Origin: Micromonospora carbonacea
GTDB lineage: Bacteria; Actinomycetota; Actinomycetes; Mycobacteriales; Micromonosporaceae
DNA: 64,000 nucleotides
Reading direction: 5' to 3'
Assembly (NCBI RefSeq): GCF_014205165.1
Contig: NZ_JACHMZ010000001.1
Coordinates: 620,001-684,000, forward strand
In this document: in pieces, positions 27,743 to 35,953 of the stretch
Layout: each line of letters opens with the position of its first letter
How positions within the stretch are numbered: the first letter of the stretch is position 1
Program-made: the position numbers and the translations under genes
The notes under the pieces: model-generated
Told to the model about the DNA's origin: nothing
The model's input: the letters and a program-made list of their open reading frames with translations, nothing else
Database searches by the model: none

Positions 27743-29631
27743 CAGACCAGGGAGTCGCGCCACTGGCGGCGCAGCGCCGCGTACCGGCCGCCGCAGGCGG
27801 TGAGCCGCTCCGGCGGGCCGTCCTCCACGACCCGGCCGCCGTCGAGGACGAGCACCCGGTCGGCCGTCTCGACGGTGGAGAGCCGGTGCGCGATCACCAG
27901 CGCCGTGCGGTCCCGCAGCACGGTGGCGAGCGCCCGCTGCACCAGCCGTTCCGTGGGCACGTCGAGCGACGACGTCGCCTCGTCGAGGATCAGCACGCGG
28001 GGGTCGGCGAGGAACGCGCGGGCGAACGCCACGAGCTGCCGCTGCCCGGCGGAGAGCCGGCCGCCCCGGCGGCGCACCTCGGTGGCGTACCCGTCGGGGA
28101 GGGCGGCGATGAAGTCGTGCGCGCCGATGGCGCGGGCCACCGCCTGCACCGCCGCGTCGTCCGCGCCCGGCCGGCCGAACCGGATGTTCTCCGCCACCGA
28201 GCCGCTGAACAGGTGGTTCTCCTGGGTCACCAGCACCACCGCCCGGCGCAGCTCGGCGTCGGCCAGGTCCCGCAGGTCGACCCCGTCCAGGGCGACCGCG
28301 CCGGCGTCCGGGTCGTGGAACCGGGCCAGCAGCTTGGCGATGGTGGACTTGCCCGCCCCGGTGGCCCCGACCAGCGCGACGGTCTGCCCGGCCGGCACCG
28401 TCAGGTCCAGGCCCGACAGGATCGGGGCGCCGGCCCGGTAGCCGAAGGAGACCGACCGGAACTCCACCGCGCCGCGCGCGTCGCCGCCGGGCAACGGCGT
28501 CGGGTGCGCCGGCTCGGCGACCGCCGGCCGCTCGTCGAGCACCCCGGCGAGCTTCTCCAGTGCCGCCGTCGCCGACTGGAGCGAGTTGTAGAACTGGCTC
28601 AGCTCCTGCATCGGCTCGAAGAAGCGGCGCAGGTAGAGCAGGAACGCGGCGAGCACCCCCACCTCCATCGCGCCGCCGAGCACCCGGGCCCCGCCGTAGC
28701 CGAGCACCACCGCCACGGTCACGTTCCCGATCACCTTGATCCCCGGGGAGTACGTGGCGATCAGCCGGAACGCGTGCAGGCTGGCCTGCCGGTAGTCGTC
28801 GTTGACGGCCGCGAAGATCCGCTGGTTGCGCGGCTCCCGCCGGTACGCCTGCACCGCCCGGATGCCGCGCAGCGACTCGACGAAGTGCACGATGACCAGC
28901 GACACCGCCTCCCTGGTCCGCCGGTACGCGCCGGCCGAGGCGCGGGCGAACCAGCGGGACAGCCAGAACAGGAACGGGAACGCCAGCAGCGTCACCGCCG
29001 CCAGCGGCAGGTCCAGCCAGAGCAGGATGCCGGCCACCGACAGGATCGACAGCGCGGCGAGGACCAGGTTGTCGACGCCCCCGTCGAGCAGCTCGGCGAT
29101 GGAGTCCAGGTCGCTGGTGAGGCGGGAGATCATCCGGCCCGACGTGTAGCGCTCGTGGAAGCCGACGGACAGCCGCAGGAAGTGGCCGTACACCCGCTGG
29201 CGCAGCTCCAGCAGCACGGCCTGGCCGATCCGGGCGGAGAGGGTGAGGAAGCCGCGCCGGGCCGCGTACTCGACGACGGTGGCGGCGGCGAACGCGCCGG
29301 CGATGGCGGCCAGGGGCCCGCTGTCGCCGGCCCGCAGCGGCCCGATGGCCCGGTCGATGCCGAGCATCACCAGGTACGGCCCGGACATGGCGGCGGCGTT
29401 CTGGGCCAGCAGCAGCCCCACGGCCAGCCCCAGCCGGCCCCGGTGCGGGCGCAGCAGGTCGCGCAGCAGGGCCCGGCTGCGCACCCGCAGCCGCGCGATC
29501 GCCTCGGGGGTGGCCTCCTCGGCCCGGCTCCGGTCGGCCTCCGGGTCGATGGCCCGCCCCCGCCACCGCTGGAGGTCCAGGTGCGTCGCCGGCTCGGGAC
29601 TGTCGGCGTCGTCGGCGGCGCTGGTGGTCAC
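27742..29631 (-). CDS. ABC exporter half-transporter, catalytic-site partner
   Basis: A 629-residue fused membrane and ATPase half-transporter. About six helices occupy residues 60-350, for example LGLAVGLLLAQNAAAMSGPY and LSILSVAGILLWLDLPLAAV. The ATPase domain has Walker A VGATGAGKST, Walker B VLILDEATSSLD with the catalytic Glu, the H-loop in VIAHRLSTVE, and a non-standard signature LSAGQRQL. GTG 29631 overlaps the partner's stop (GTGA), so the two halves are translated together as a heterodimer exporting an unknown compound. The stop lies in a 25-bp repeat array. Confidence 0.93.
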   Translation of the reverse strand: MTTSAADDADSPEPATHLDLQRWRGRAIDPEADRSRAEEATPEAIARLRVRSRALLRDLLRPHRGRLGLAVGLLLAQNAAAMSGPYLVMLGIDRAIGPLRAGDSGPLAAIAGAFAAATVVEYAARRGFLTLSARIGQAVLLELRQRVYGHFLRLSVGFHERYTSGRMISRLTSDLDSIAELLDGGVDNLVLAALSILSVAGILLWLDLPLAAVTLLAFPFLFWLSRWFARASAGAYRRTREAVSLVIVHFVESLRGIRAVQAYRREPRNQRIFAAVNDDYRQASLHAFRLIATYSPGIKVIGNVTVAVVLGYGGARVLGGAMEVGVLAAFLLYLRRFFEPMQELSQFYNSLQSATAALEKLAGVLDERPAVAEPAHPTPLPGGDARGAVEFRSVSFGYRAGAPILSGLDLTVPAGQTVALVGATGAGKSTIAKLLARFHDPDAGAVALDGVDLRDLADAELRRAVVLVTQENHLFSGSVAENIRFGRPGADDAAVQAVARAIGAHDFIAALPDGYATEVRRRGGRLSAGQRQLVAFARAFLADPRVLILDEATSSLDVPTERLVQRALATVLRDRTALVIAHRLSTVETADRVLVLDGGRVVEDGPPERLTACGGRYAALRRQWRDSLV

Positions 29632-31496
29632 GACCGCACCAGCCCCCGTCCGTCCGGCCCGGCCAGCGCCGCTCCCGTCCGCGGCACCGTGTCTGTCGGT
29701 GGGGCCGCGGCTGTCGGTGGGGCCGGGTCGGCGGAGAGGACCGCCCGGTACGCCGGCACCGTGGCCAGCAGCCGCGAGTGGGTGCCGACCGCCGTGATCC
29801 GGCCCCGTTCCAGCAGCGCCACCCGGTCGGCCAGCGCGATGGTCGACGGCCGGTGCACCACGAGCAGGGCGGTGGTGTCCCGCAGCACCCGCCGCAGCGC
29901 CGCCTCGACCAGCGCCTCGGTGTGCACGTCGAGGGCGGACAGCGGGTCGTCCAGCACCAGCACCGCCGGCCGGCCGAGGACGGCCCGGGCCAGCGCCAGC
30001 CGCTGCCGCTGCCCGCCGGAGAGGGTGAGCCCCTGCTCGCCGACCCGGGTGGCCAGCCCCCACGGCAGCTCGTACGCGAAGTCCGCCTGGGCCAGCGCCA
30101 GCGCCGCGCGGACCTCGTCCTCGTCGGCGTCCGGGCGGCCCAGCGTGAGGTTCTCCCAGACCGACATGGAGAACAGCGTCGGCTCCTCGAAGGCCACCCC
30201 GACCAGCCGGCGCAGCGAGGACAGCCGCAGGTCCCGCACGTCGTGGCCGTCGAGGGTGATCCGGCCGGCGGTCACGTCGTGTAGCCGGGGCACCAGCGAG
30301 AGCAGGGTGCTCTTGCCGACCCCGGTGGCGCCCACCAGGGCCAGCGTCTCGCCCGGCTCCACGGTCAGGTCGATGCCGCGCAGCACCGGCGCGGGCGTGC
30401 CGGGGTAGCGGAACGACACGCCCTCGAACGCCAGCCGGCCCCGGACCCCCGCCCGGGCCAGGCCGACGGCGTGCGGGGCGTCCACGATCGCCGGCTCGGT
30501 GTCCAGCACCTCCTGGATGCGGTCGGCGGCCGTCGCCGCCTCCTGGCCGTTGGCGATGATCCAGCCCAGCGACTGCACCGGCCAGACCAGCATCAGTTGC
30601 AGGCTGACGAACGCGACCAGCTCGCCGATGGTCAGCGCGCCCCGGGCGGCGGCGACCGCCCCGGCGACCAGCACCACGCCGAGGGTCAGGTTGGGCACCA
30701 GGTCGAACAGCGCGGAGGTGCGGGCCAGCAGCCGGCTCTTGGCCACGCCGGTGTCGTGCAGCGCCCGCGCGCCGTCGGCGAACCGGGTGGCCAGCTCCGG
30801 CCCCCGGCCGTACGCCTTCATCGTGCGCAGGCCCTGCGCGGTCTCCTCGACGAGGGTGGCCACGTCGCCCTGCTGGTCCTGCATCCGCCGCGACGCCGCG
30901 TGGTAATAGCGGCCGAACCGGCGGCTGATCAGGAACAGCGGCACGGCGCTGGCCGCCACCAGCAGCCCCAGCGCCGGGTGCAGCCGGACGAGCAGCACCA
31001 CCACGGCGACGTACGTGACCAGGTTGAGCACCAGGAACAGCAGGCCGAAGGAGAGGAACCGGCGGATCACCGACAGGTCGCTGGTGACCCGCGACAGCAG
31101 TTGCCCGGTCTGCCACCGGTCGTGGAAGCTGGCCGGCAGCCGTTGCAGGTGGGCGTAGATGTCGGCCCGGATCGTCGCCTCCATGCCCACCGAGGACGAG
31201 GTCTGGGCCCACCGCCGGATGAAGATCAGCAGGGCCTCGGCCAGGCCGAGTAGCAGGGCCAGCCCGCCGAGCCGGACCAGGCCGCCCGGGTCGTGCCGGG
31301 CGACCGGGCCGTCGACCACCCTCTGTATCACCAGCGGCACGGCCAGGCTCGCCCCAGTGGCCGCGAGCGCCGCCGCGAGCAGCCAGCAGAACGCGACGGC
31401 GTGCGGGCGGAGGTAGTGGCGCAGCCGCCACAGGTTGCGCAGCGGGCGAGCGGGGCCGCCACGGTGGGTCGGTAGGCCGTCGCTCTCCGCAGGCAT
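29628..31496 (-). CDS. ABC exporter half-transporter, degenerate-site partner
   Basis: A 622-residue half-transporter with six helices (from AVAFCWLLAAALAATGASLA) and a C-terminal ATPase: Walker A VGATGVGKST, signature LSGGQRQRLALARA, Walker B VLVLDDPLSALD, H-loop VVHRPSTI. The usual catalytic Glu after Walker B is Asp here, while its partner's signature is LSAGQ; together they form one degenerate ATP site, as in known heterodimeric exporters. ATG 31496. A Pro/Thr/Ala-rich tail follows. First gene of the pair; substrate unknown. Confidence 0.93.
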   Translation of the reverse strand: MPAESDGLPTHRGGPARPLRNLWRLRHYLRPHAVAFCWLLAAALAATGASLAVPLVIQRVVDGPVARHDPGGLVRLGGLALLLGLAEALLIFIRRWAQTSSSVGMEATIRADIYAHLQRLPASFHDRWQTGQLLSRVTSDLSVIRRFLSFGLLFLVLNLVTYVAVVVLLVRLHPALGLLVAASAVPLFLISRRFGRYYHAASRRMQDQQGDVATLVEETAQGLRTMKAYGRGPELATRFADGARALHDTGVAKSRLLARTSALFDLVPNLTLGVVLVAGAVAAARGALTIGELVAFVSLQLMLVWPVQSLGWIIANGQEAATAADRIQEVLDTEPAIVDAPHAVGLARAGVRGRLAFEGVSFRYPGTPAPVLRGIDLTVEPGETLALVGATGVGKSTLLSLVPRLHDVTAGRITLDGHDVRDLRLSSLRRLVGVAFEEPTLFSMSVWENLTLGRPDADEDEVRAALALAQADFAYELPWGLATRVGEQGLTLSGGQRQRLALARAVLGRPAVLVLDDPLSALDVHTEALVEAALRRVLRDTTALLVVHRPSTIALADRVALLERGRITAVGTHSRLLATVPAYRAVLSADPAPPTAAAPPTDTVPRTGAALAGPDGRGLVRS

Positions 31497-31513
31497 CAAC
31501 CGACGGTAGCGCC

Positions 31514-32080
31514 TCAGTGGATGGTTGATGCTGTCAGCTTTCGGCAGTTCTCTTTGTCCGCAACGGCTTCCGCCGCCGTCCGGGCCTCGTGGGCGAGCAG
31601 CCAGCGCTTCACGTCCAGCCCCCAGCGGTAGCCGCCGAGGCTCCCGTCGGTGCGCAGCACCCGGTGGCACGGGACGAACAGGGCGGCGGCGTTGCGGGCG
31701 CAGGCCGCCGCCGCGGCGCGCACCGCCGCCGGCCGCCCGGCCAGCGCCGCGTACGCCGTGTAGGTGACCGGGTGACCGGGCCCCACCTCGCGCAGCACCC
31801 GCCACGCGTGCGCCTGGAACGCCCCGCCGGTGTGCTGCTGCACGGGCACCGGGTCGATGGCCGTCAGGTCGCCGTCGAGGTACGCGGCGACGGCGGCGGT
31901 CACCGGCCCGAGGTCGCCGCGCCGCCGCACCGGGCCACGCAGCCCGGGGTGCACCAGCGGCAGCAGCGAATCCGGTTCGGCGGTGAACCCGGCCGCCCGG
32001 ACCGCCCCGTCGGGGCCGGTCACGATGCTCAGCGGGCCGGCGGGGGTGCCGACGACCGCGCCGTCGAGGGTGGTGGTCAT
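31514..32080 (-). CDS. ogt: Methylated-DNA-protein-cysteine methyltransferase
   Basis: A 188-residue suicide repair protein that takes O6-alkyl groups from guanine. The acceptor Cys lies in ALFVPCHRVLRTDGSLGGYRW; the helix-turn-helix AFQAHAWRVLREVGPGHPVTY precedes it. ATG 32080 overlaps the stop of the ada-alkA gene (ATGA), so both are made from one mRNA in response to alkylation. A short Lys/Glu-rich tail follows the domain. Confidence 0.95.
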   Translation of the reverse strand: MTTTLDGAVVGTPAGPLSIVTGPDGAVRAAGFTAEPDSLLPLVHPGLRGPVRRRGDLGPVTAAVAAYLDGDLTAIDPVPVQQHTGGAFQAHAWRVLREVGPGHPVTYTAYAALAGRPAAVRAAAAACARNAAALFVPCHRVLRTDGSLGGYRWGLDVKRWLLAHEARTAAEAVADKENCRKLTASTIH

Positions 32081-33501
32081 GCTGCTCTCCAGAGTCGGAT
32101 CACCGCGTACGAGCGCCAGGGGCGCCAGCGCCCGGCGTACGCGTCGAGGGTCGATGGGTCGTCGGGCAGGCCGAGCGCGGCGGCGCCGCGCCGCACGGCC
32201 AGGTCGGTGGTGAGGCCGACGTCCGGGTCGCCGAGGGCGCGCATGGCCACGTAGCCGGCCGTCCAGGCGCCGATCCCGGGGATCGCCAGGAGCCGCCGCA
32301 CGGCCTCCTCCCGGTCCCCGCCGGGGTCGAGGTCGAGCGTGCCGTCGGCGACGGCCCGCGCGGCGGCGCGGATCGTCTCCCGCCGGGCCGCCGGCATCCG
32401 GAACGCCCCGTCGGCCGCCGCCAGCAGCTCCTCCGCGTCGGGGAAGCCCCGCAACCCGCCGTCGGCGGTGGCGGGCGGCAGCAGCCGGGTGAGGGTGGTG
32501 CGGGCCGAGGCCACCGAGACCTGCTGGGTGGCGACGGCGCGGACGAGGATCTCCAGGCCGTCGACGGCGCGGGGCAGGCGCACGCCCGGTTCGGCCGCCA
32601 CCGCCGGGGCCAGCGCGGGATCCGCGGCGAGGGTGCCGTCGACGGCCACCGGGTCGGCGTCGAGGTCGAACAGCCGGCGGCAGCGGGCCACCGCCGGGGC
32701 CAGGTCGCGCAGGTCGGCCAGCCGCAGCGTCGCCGAGACGTGGCCGTCCGCCGGGGTCAGCGCCACCTCCGCCGCGCCGTGCGGCAGCCGCAACCCCCGG
32801 TGGTACGTCCCGTCGCGCACCTCCTCCACGCCGGGCAGCGCCCGCAGCGCGAGGAAGTCCAGCAGCGCCGCCGCGTGCAACGGCGGCCGGTACGCCAGCC
32901 GCAGCGTGATCGTGCCCGCCCCGCCCGGCGTCGGCCGGCCACCCCGGGCGGCCCGTAGCTGCGACGGGGCGAGGGCGTAGACCTCCCGCACCGTGTCGTT
33001 GAACTGCCGGACGCTGCCGAACCCGGCCGCGAACGCGATCTCGGCCATCCCGAGCCCGGTCGTCTCGATCAGGATGCGGGCGGTCTGGGCGCGCTGCGCC
33101 CGGGCGAGCGCCAGGGGCCCGGCCCCCAGCTCGGCGCGGAGCATCCGGTGCAGGTGCCGCTCGGTGTAGCCGAGCCGGGTGGCCAGCCCGGGCACGCCGT
33201 CCCGGTCGACGACCCCGTCGGCGATGAGCCGCATGGCCCGGCCCACCACGTCCGCCCGGACGTCCCACTCGGGCGAGCCTGGGGCGGCGTCGGGGCGGCA
33301 CCGCCGGCAGGCCCGCAGCCCGGCCGACTGGGCGGCGGCGGCCGACGGAAAGAACCGGACGTTTCGCCGCTTCGGCGTCGTCGCCGGGCAGGACGGCCGG
33401 CAGTAGATCCCGGTCGACGTCACGCCCGTGTAGAACCAGCCGTCGAACCGCTGGTCGCGGCTGTCGACGGCCCGGTAGCAGCGCTCGAACTCCAACTCCA
33501 C
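32077..33501 (-). CDS. alkA: Ada-AlkA bifunctional regulator and DNA-3-methyladenine glycosylase
   Basis: A 474-residue three-domain protein. The N-terminal Ada metal-binding domain has FYTGVTSTGIYCRPSCPA and LRACRRCRP (four Cys; the first is the methyl-phosphotriester acceptor). An AraC-type DNA-binding domain follows (LATRLGYTERHLHRMLRAEL, IAFAAGFGSVRQFNDTVREV). The AlkA glycosylase has helix-hairpin-helix LAIPGIGAWTAGYVAMRALGDPD with catalytic Asp. It senses methyl damage, activates the operon and excises bases. The GTG 33501 start has GGGGG upstream and is the first gene of the operon with ogt. Confidence 0.95.
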   Translation of the reverse strand: MELEFERCYRAVDSRDQRFDGWFYTGVTSTGIYCRPSCPATTPKRRNVRFFPSAAAAQSAGLRACRRCRPDAAPGSPEWDVRADVVGRAMRLIADGVVDRDGVPGLATRLGYTERHLHRMLRAELGAGPLALARAQRAQTARILIETTGLGMAEIAFAAGFGSVRQFNDTVREVYALAPSQLRAARGGRPTPGGAGTITLRLAYRPPLHAAALLDFLALRALPGVEEVRDGTYHRGLRLPHGAAEVALTPADGHVSATLRLADLRDLAPAVARCRRLFDLDADPVAVDGTLAADPALAPAVAAEPGVRLPRAVDGLEILVRAVATQQVSVASARTTLTRLLPPATADGGLRGFPDAEELLAAADGAFRMPAARRETIRAAARAVADGTLDLDPGGDREEAVRRLLAIPGIGAWTAGYVAMRALGDPDVGLTTDLAVRRGAAALGLPDDPSTLDAYAGRWRPWRSYAVIRLWRAA

Positions 33502-33557
33502 GCCCCCGATACTGCCCCGCCCTCCTGGCGCCCGGCTCGCGGAATTCGGACCTGGTT

Positions 33558-33613
33558 GCAAGGAAGGGCCCCTTGTTAACGCCTTCTGTAGAGGAAGGGC
33601 CCCCTGTTAACAA
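33558..33613 (+). repeat. GGGGCCCC/GTTAAC repeat family, copy 4
   Basis: Two near-identical direct units, CAAGGAAGGGCCCCTTGTTA and AGAGGAAGGGCCCCCTGTTA, each end in AC and are separated by GCCTTCTGT. This is the best-preserved copy and lies in the gap upstream of the divergent ada-alkA and hypothetical genes. Confidence 0.85.
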
Positions 33614-33723
33614 CGGCGCTCCAGGTCAGCCCGCCCGCGAGTGCCGGGGCGGGCGAAACCGGGCGGGAAAGTGTCGGTCGTGGCCGGTACCGTCCCGCCA
33701 CCAACTCAAGAAGGGGTGCGGCG

Positions 33724-33756
33724 ATGGCGAGCCTGGTCGGGCGGGAGGTCCGCTGA
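33724..33756 (+). CDS. Possible 10-residue leader peptide
   Basis: ATG 33724 opens MASLVGREVR and stops in TGATG, overlapping the next gene's start. GGGG and AAGGGG sites lie 5-12 nt upstream, so both could be translated in succession. It could be chance or an attenuating leader. Confidence 0.25.
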   Translation: MASLVGREVR

Positions 33757-34214
33757 TGCGGTCGGGGCGGGCGCGGCTCGACCGCACGGTGGTCCAGGGC
33801 TTCTACGACCGGATGCGGGCGGTCGCCCCGGCGGCGTACGGGGCGATGGAGCGGGACCGGGCCGGTGACCCGGGGCGGGCGTTCCCGGACACGGCCTGCG
33901 GCCGGCTCGTCGCCTCGCTCGACGCCCCCGGCCTGCGCGCGCTCGGCATGTGGGCGCACCACTGGTGCATGCGGTTCTATGACGACGACACCCGGGTGGG
34001 GCTGCGCCTGGTGCGGGAGATCGCCGGTCGCCCCGGGCTGGGCTGGACGGTCGACGAGGTGCGCTGGATGCTCGGGGAGTCGGAGGCGGCCGGCCCGTCG
34101 GCCGCGCACCGGTTCACGCTGCCGGGCGCGGCGGCCCGGGGCCTGCCGCCGACGGCCCGCCGGGAGTTCGCCGCCGCCGTGCTCTCCGGGGTCGGCAGCC
34201 GCGAGCCCGGATAG
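33756..34214 (+). CDS. Hypothetical protein
   Basis: A 152-residue protein starting at ATG 33756 with GGGAGG 7 nt upstream. It is rich in aromatic and acidic residues (MWAHHWCMRFYDDDTRVGLR), with mostly G/C third positions, so it looks like a true gene. No family is recognised. Its last 238 nt overlap the antisense C-terminal tail of the EamA gene; the two frames share third codon positions, so one of the overlapping parts is probably not functional, and I favour the EamA tail as the artefact. Confidence 0.65.
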   Translation: MRSGRARLDRTVVQGFYDRMRAVAPAAYGAMERDRAGDPGRAFPDTACGRLVASLDAPGLRALGMWAHHWCMRFYDDDTRVGLRLVREIAGRPGLGWTVDEVRWMLGESEAAGPSAAHRFTLPGAAARGLPPTARREFAAAVLSGVGSREPG

Positions 34215-35221
34215 CCGACGGGCGGTGACGCGCCTGCGGAGGTCGTCGTGCGCGGAGGTGGTGCCGCGCCTGCGGAGGTCGTCGTGCGCGCGGGCGGCGA
34301 AGCGCCTGCGGGCGGCGTCGTGCGGGGCCGCTGGTGGCCGGCGGCGCGTCGTCCGGGCCGGATGCCCGGCAGCGCCGGGAGCTGCCCGACGACGGTGGCG
34401 GCGATCGCCCGGGCGAAGCCCGCGAGCTGCGTCGCGCTCAACGCCTGGCCCAGCGCCAGCCAGCCGAGCGCGGCGGCGGTCAGCGGGCTCAGCGCGCCGA
34501 GCACGGAGACCTGGGTCAGGGGCAGCCGCGCCGCGCCGCGGAACCACAGGGCGTACGCGGCGGCGGTGCCGACCAGCCCGAGCCAGGCGTACCCGAGCAG
34601 GGCCGGGCCGTCGACGGGCGGCGGCGGTCCTTCGACCGCGACGGCGAGCGGCGCGATCAGCAGGCCTCCGGCGGTGAGCTGCCAGCTCGTCGCGGCGAGG
34701 GTGCCGACGCCGGCCGGACGGCCCCAGCGGCGGGTCAGCACCAGCCCGGCCGCCATCGCGGCGGTGCCGGTGAGCCCGGCGGCGACGCCCAGCGGGTCGG
34801 TGCCGGCGTCGGGGCGGAGCACGACCAGCGTCACGCCCAGCGGGGCGACGAGCGCGGCGAGCACGGCCGGCGGCCGGGGGCGTTCGCCGAGGGCGCCCAC
34901 GGCCAGCGCGGCGACCAGCAGCGGCTGTGCCGCGCCGAGCACGGCGGCGGTGCCGCCGGGCAGCCGGTACGCGGCGTAGAAGAGCAGCGGGAAGAACGCG
35001 CCGATGTTGAGCGCGCCGAGCGCGGCGGCCCGCCACCACCACGCGCCGTGGGGGCGGCGTCGGGTCAGGGCGAGCAGCAGCAGCCCGGCCGGGAGGGCCC
35101 GCACCACCCCGGACCAGAGCGGCCGGTCGGGCGGCAGCAGCTCGGAGGTGACCAGATAGGTGGTGCCCCAGGCGGCGGGCGCGGCGGCGGTGGCCAGCAG
35201 GTCGGCGGTGCGGTGGGACAT
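33977..35221 (-). CDS. EamA/DMT family transporter with abnormal C-terminal tail
   Basis: A drug/metabolite-transporter membrane protein with about ten hydrophobic helices in residues 1-290, including GTTYLVTSELLPPDRPLW and AVLGAAQPLLVAALAVGALG, the EamA pattern of two five-helix repeats. ATG 35221. After helix ten, about 120 residues of low complexity follow, read through 36-bp DNA repeats (34230-34324), with RTTTSAG units, and then antisense over a plus-strand gene. The usual family length is about 300 residues, so the original stop has probably been lost. Divergent from a MarR regulator, which likely represses it. Confidence 0.86.
   Translation of the reverse strand: MSHRTADLLATAAAPAAWGTTYLVTSELLPPDRPLWSGVVRALPAGLLLLALTRRRPHGAWWWRAAALGALNIGAFFPLLFYAAYRLPGGTAAVLGAAQPLLVAALAVGALGERPRPPAVLAALVAPLGVTLVVLRPDAGTDPLGVAAGLTGTAAMAAGLVLTRRWGRPAGVGTLAATSWQLTAGGLLIAPLAVAVEGPPPPVDGPALLGYAWLGLVGTAAAYALWFRGAARLPLTQVSVLGALSPLTAAALGWLALGQALSATQLAGFARAIAATVVGQLPALPGIRPGRRAAGHQRPRTTPPAGASPPARTTTSAGAAPPPRTTTSAGASPPVGYPGSRLPTPESTAAANSRRAVGGRPRAAAPGSVNRCAADGPAASDSPSIQRTSSTVQPSPGRPAISRTRRSPTRVSSS
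34230..34324. repeat. 36-bp period tandem repeat
   Basis: GCGCCTGCGGAGGTCGTCGT plus GCGCG recurs at 34230, 34266 and, degraded, 34302, exactly 36 bp apart. On the minus strand it encodes 12-residue repeats (PARTTTSAGAAP, PPRTTTSAGASP) in the EamA tail. Confidence 0.85.
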
Positions 35222-35240
35222 GGGACACCAATCGTTATCA

Positions 35241-35264
35241 ACTAAGTAGCTTGCCACTAAGCTA
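35241..35264. promoter_or_regulatory. Probable MarR operator in the EamA-marR gap
   Basis: TAGCTT-GCCACT-AAGCTA is a perfect 6-bp inverted repeat (35247-35264), and ACTAAG occurs twice (35241-35246 and 35256-35261). It overlaps the region where the minus-strand EamA promoter should lie, including the AT-rich GATAAC. It stands out in a GC-rich sequence. Confidence 0.6.
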
Positions 35265-35301
35265 ATCACGACCGAGCAGACAGAGCCAATGCGAGGTGCG
35301 G

Positions 35302-35307
35302 CACAAT
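35302..35307 (+). promoter_or_regulatory. -10-like hexamer of probable leaderless marR transcript
   Basis: CACAAT ends 6 nt before GTG 35314, and no ribosome site is seen. A GACAGA lies about 17 nt further upstream as a possible -35. Confidence 0.4.
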
Positions 35308-35313
35308 GCCGGG

Positions 35314-35835
35314 GTGACCGAGCGGGACGACGTCGACGCCATCGTCGAGCAGTGGCGGCGCGAACGCGCCGGGATGCGGCCCGAGCCGATGGCCGTCTTC
35401 GGCCGGATCTACCGCCTGGCCCGGCTGGTCGGCGACGAGCAGGAGCGGGTGTACGCGGCCTGGGGGATCAGCCGGGGCGAGTTCGACGTGCTGGCCGCCC
35501 TGCGCCGGGCCGGGGCCCCGTACACGCTCGCACCCAAGGCCCTGGCCGCCGGGCTGATGCTCACCTCGGGTGGGATGACCGGCCGCCTCGACCGCCTGGA
35601 GCGCGCCGGCCTCGTGCGCCGCGCTCCGGATCCGGCCGACCGGCGGGGCCTCCAGGTGACCCTGACCGACACCGGCCGGCGGGTCGCCGAGGAGGCCGCC
35701 GACGCCGGGCTGGCGACCCAGCAGCGGCTGCTCGACGTCCTCCCGCAACGGGACCAGGAGCGGCTGGCGGAGCTGCTGCGCGAGCTGCTCGCCGCTGCCG
35801 CCCCCGACCCCACCAGCCGCCGCCCCCGCCCCTGA
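35314..35835 (+). CDS. MarR family transcriptional regulator
   Basis: A 173-residue winged-helix regulator. The core reads FDVLAALRRAGAPYTLAPKALAAGLML, MTGRLDRLERAGLVRR and ADRRGLQVTLTDTGRR, the typical MarR wing. GTG 35314 is chosen because of the -10 hexamer directly upstream; GTG 35296 is an alternative. The C-terminal tail is Pro-rich. Divergent from the EamA exporter, with a palindrome between, so it probably senses an exported compound and represses the exporter. Confidence 0.9.
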   Translation: MTERDDVDAIVEQWRRERAGMRPEPMAVFGRIYRLARLVGDEQERVYAAWGISRGEFDVLAALRRAGAPYTLAPKALAAGLMLTSGGMTGRLDRLERAGLVRRAPDPADRRGLQVTLTDTGRRVAEEAADAGLATQQRLLDVLPQRDQERLAELLRELLAAAAPDPTSRRPRP

Positions 35836-35953
35836 CCCGCGCCCTCGACCCCATCCCACCCCTGACACCCCGCCCCGACCCCACCCCGCCCTGAGGCCGT
35901 GCCGCGCGCCCGCCGCGCGTCGCGGCGGCCCGCCGAGGAGAGGACCGACCGCC

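Noticed and set aside
34230..34324. CRISPR array
   Set aside because: The units are 36 bp apart but have no variable spacers; they are a plain tandem repeat, like the 25-bp repeats at 27668.
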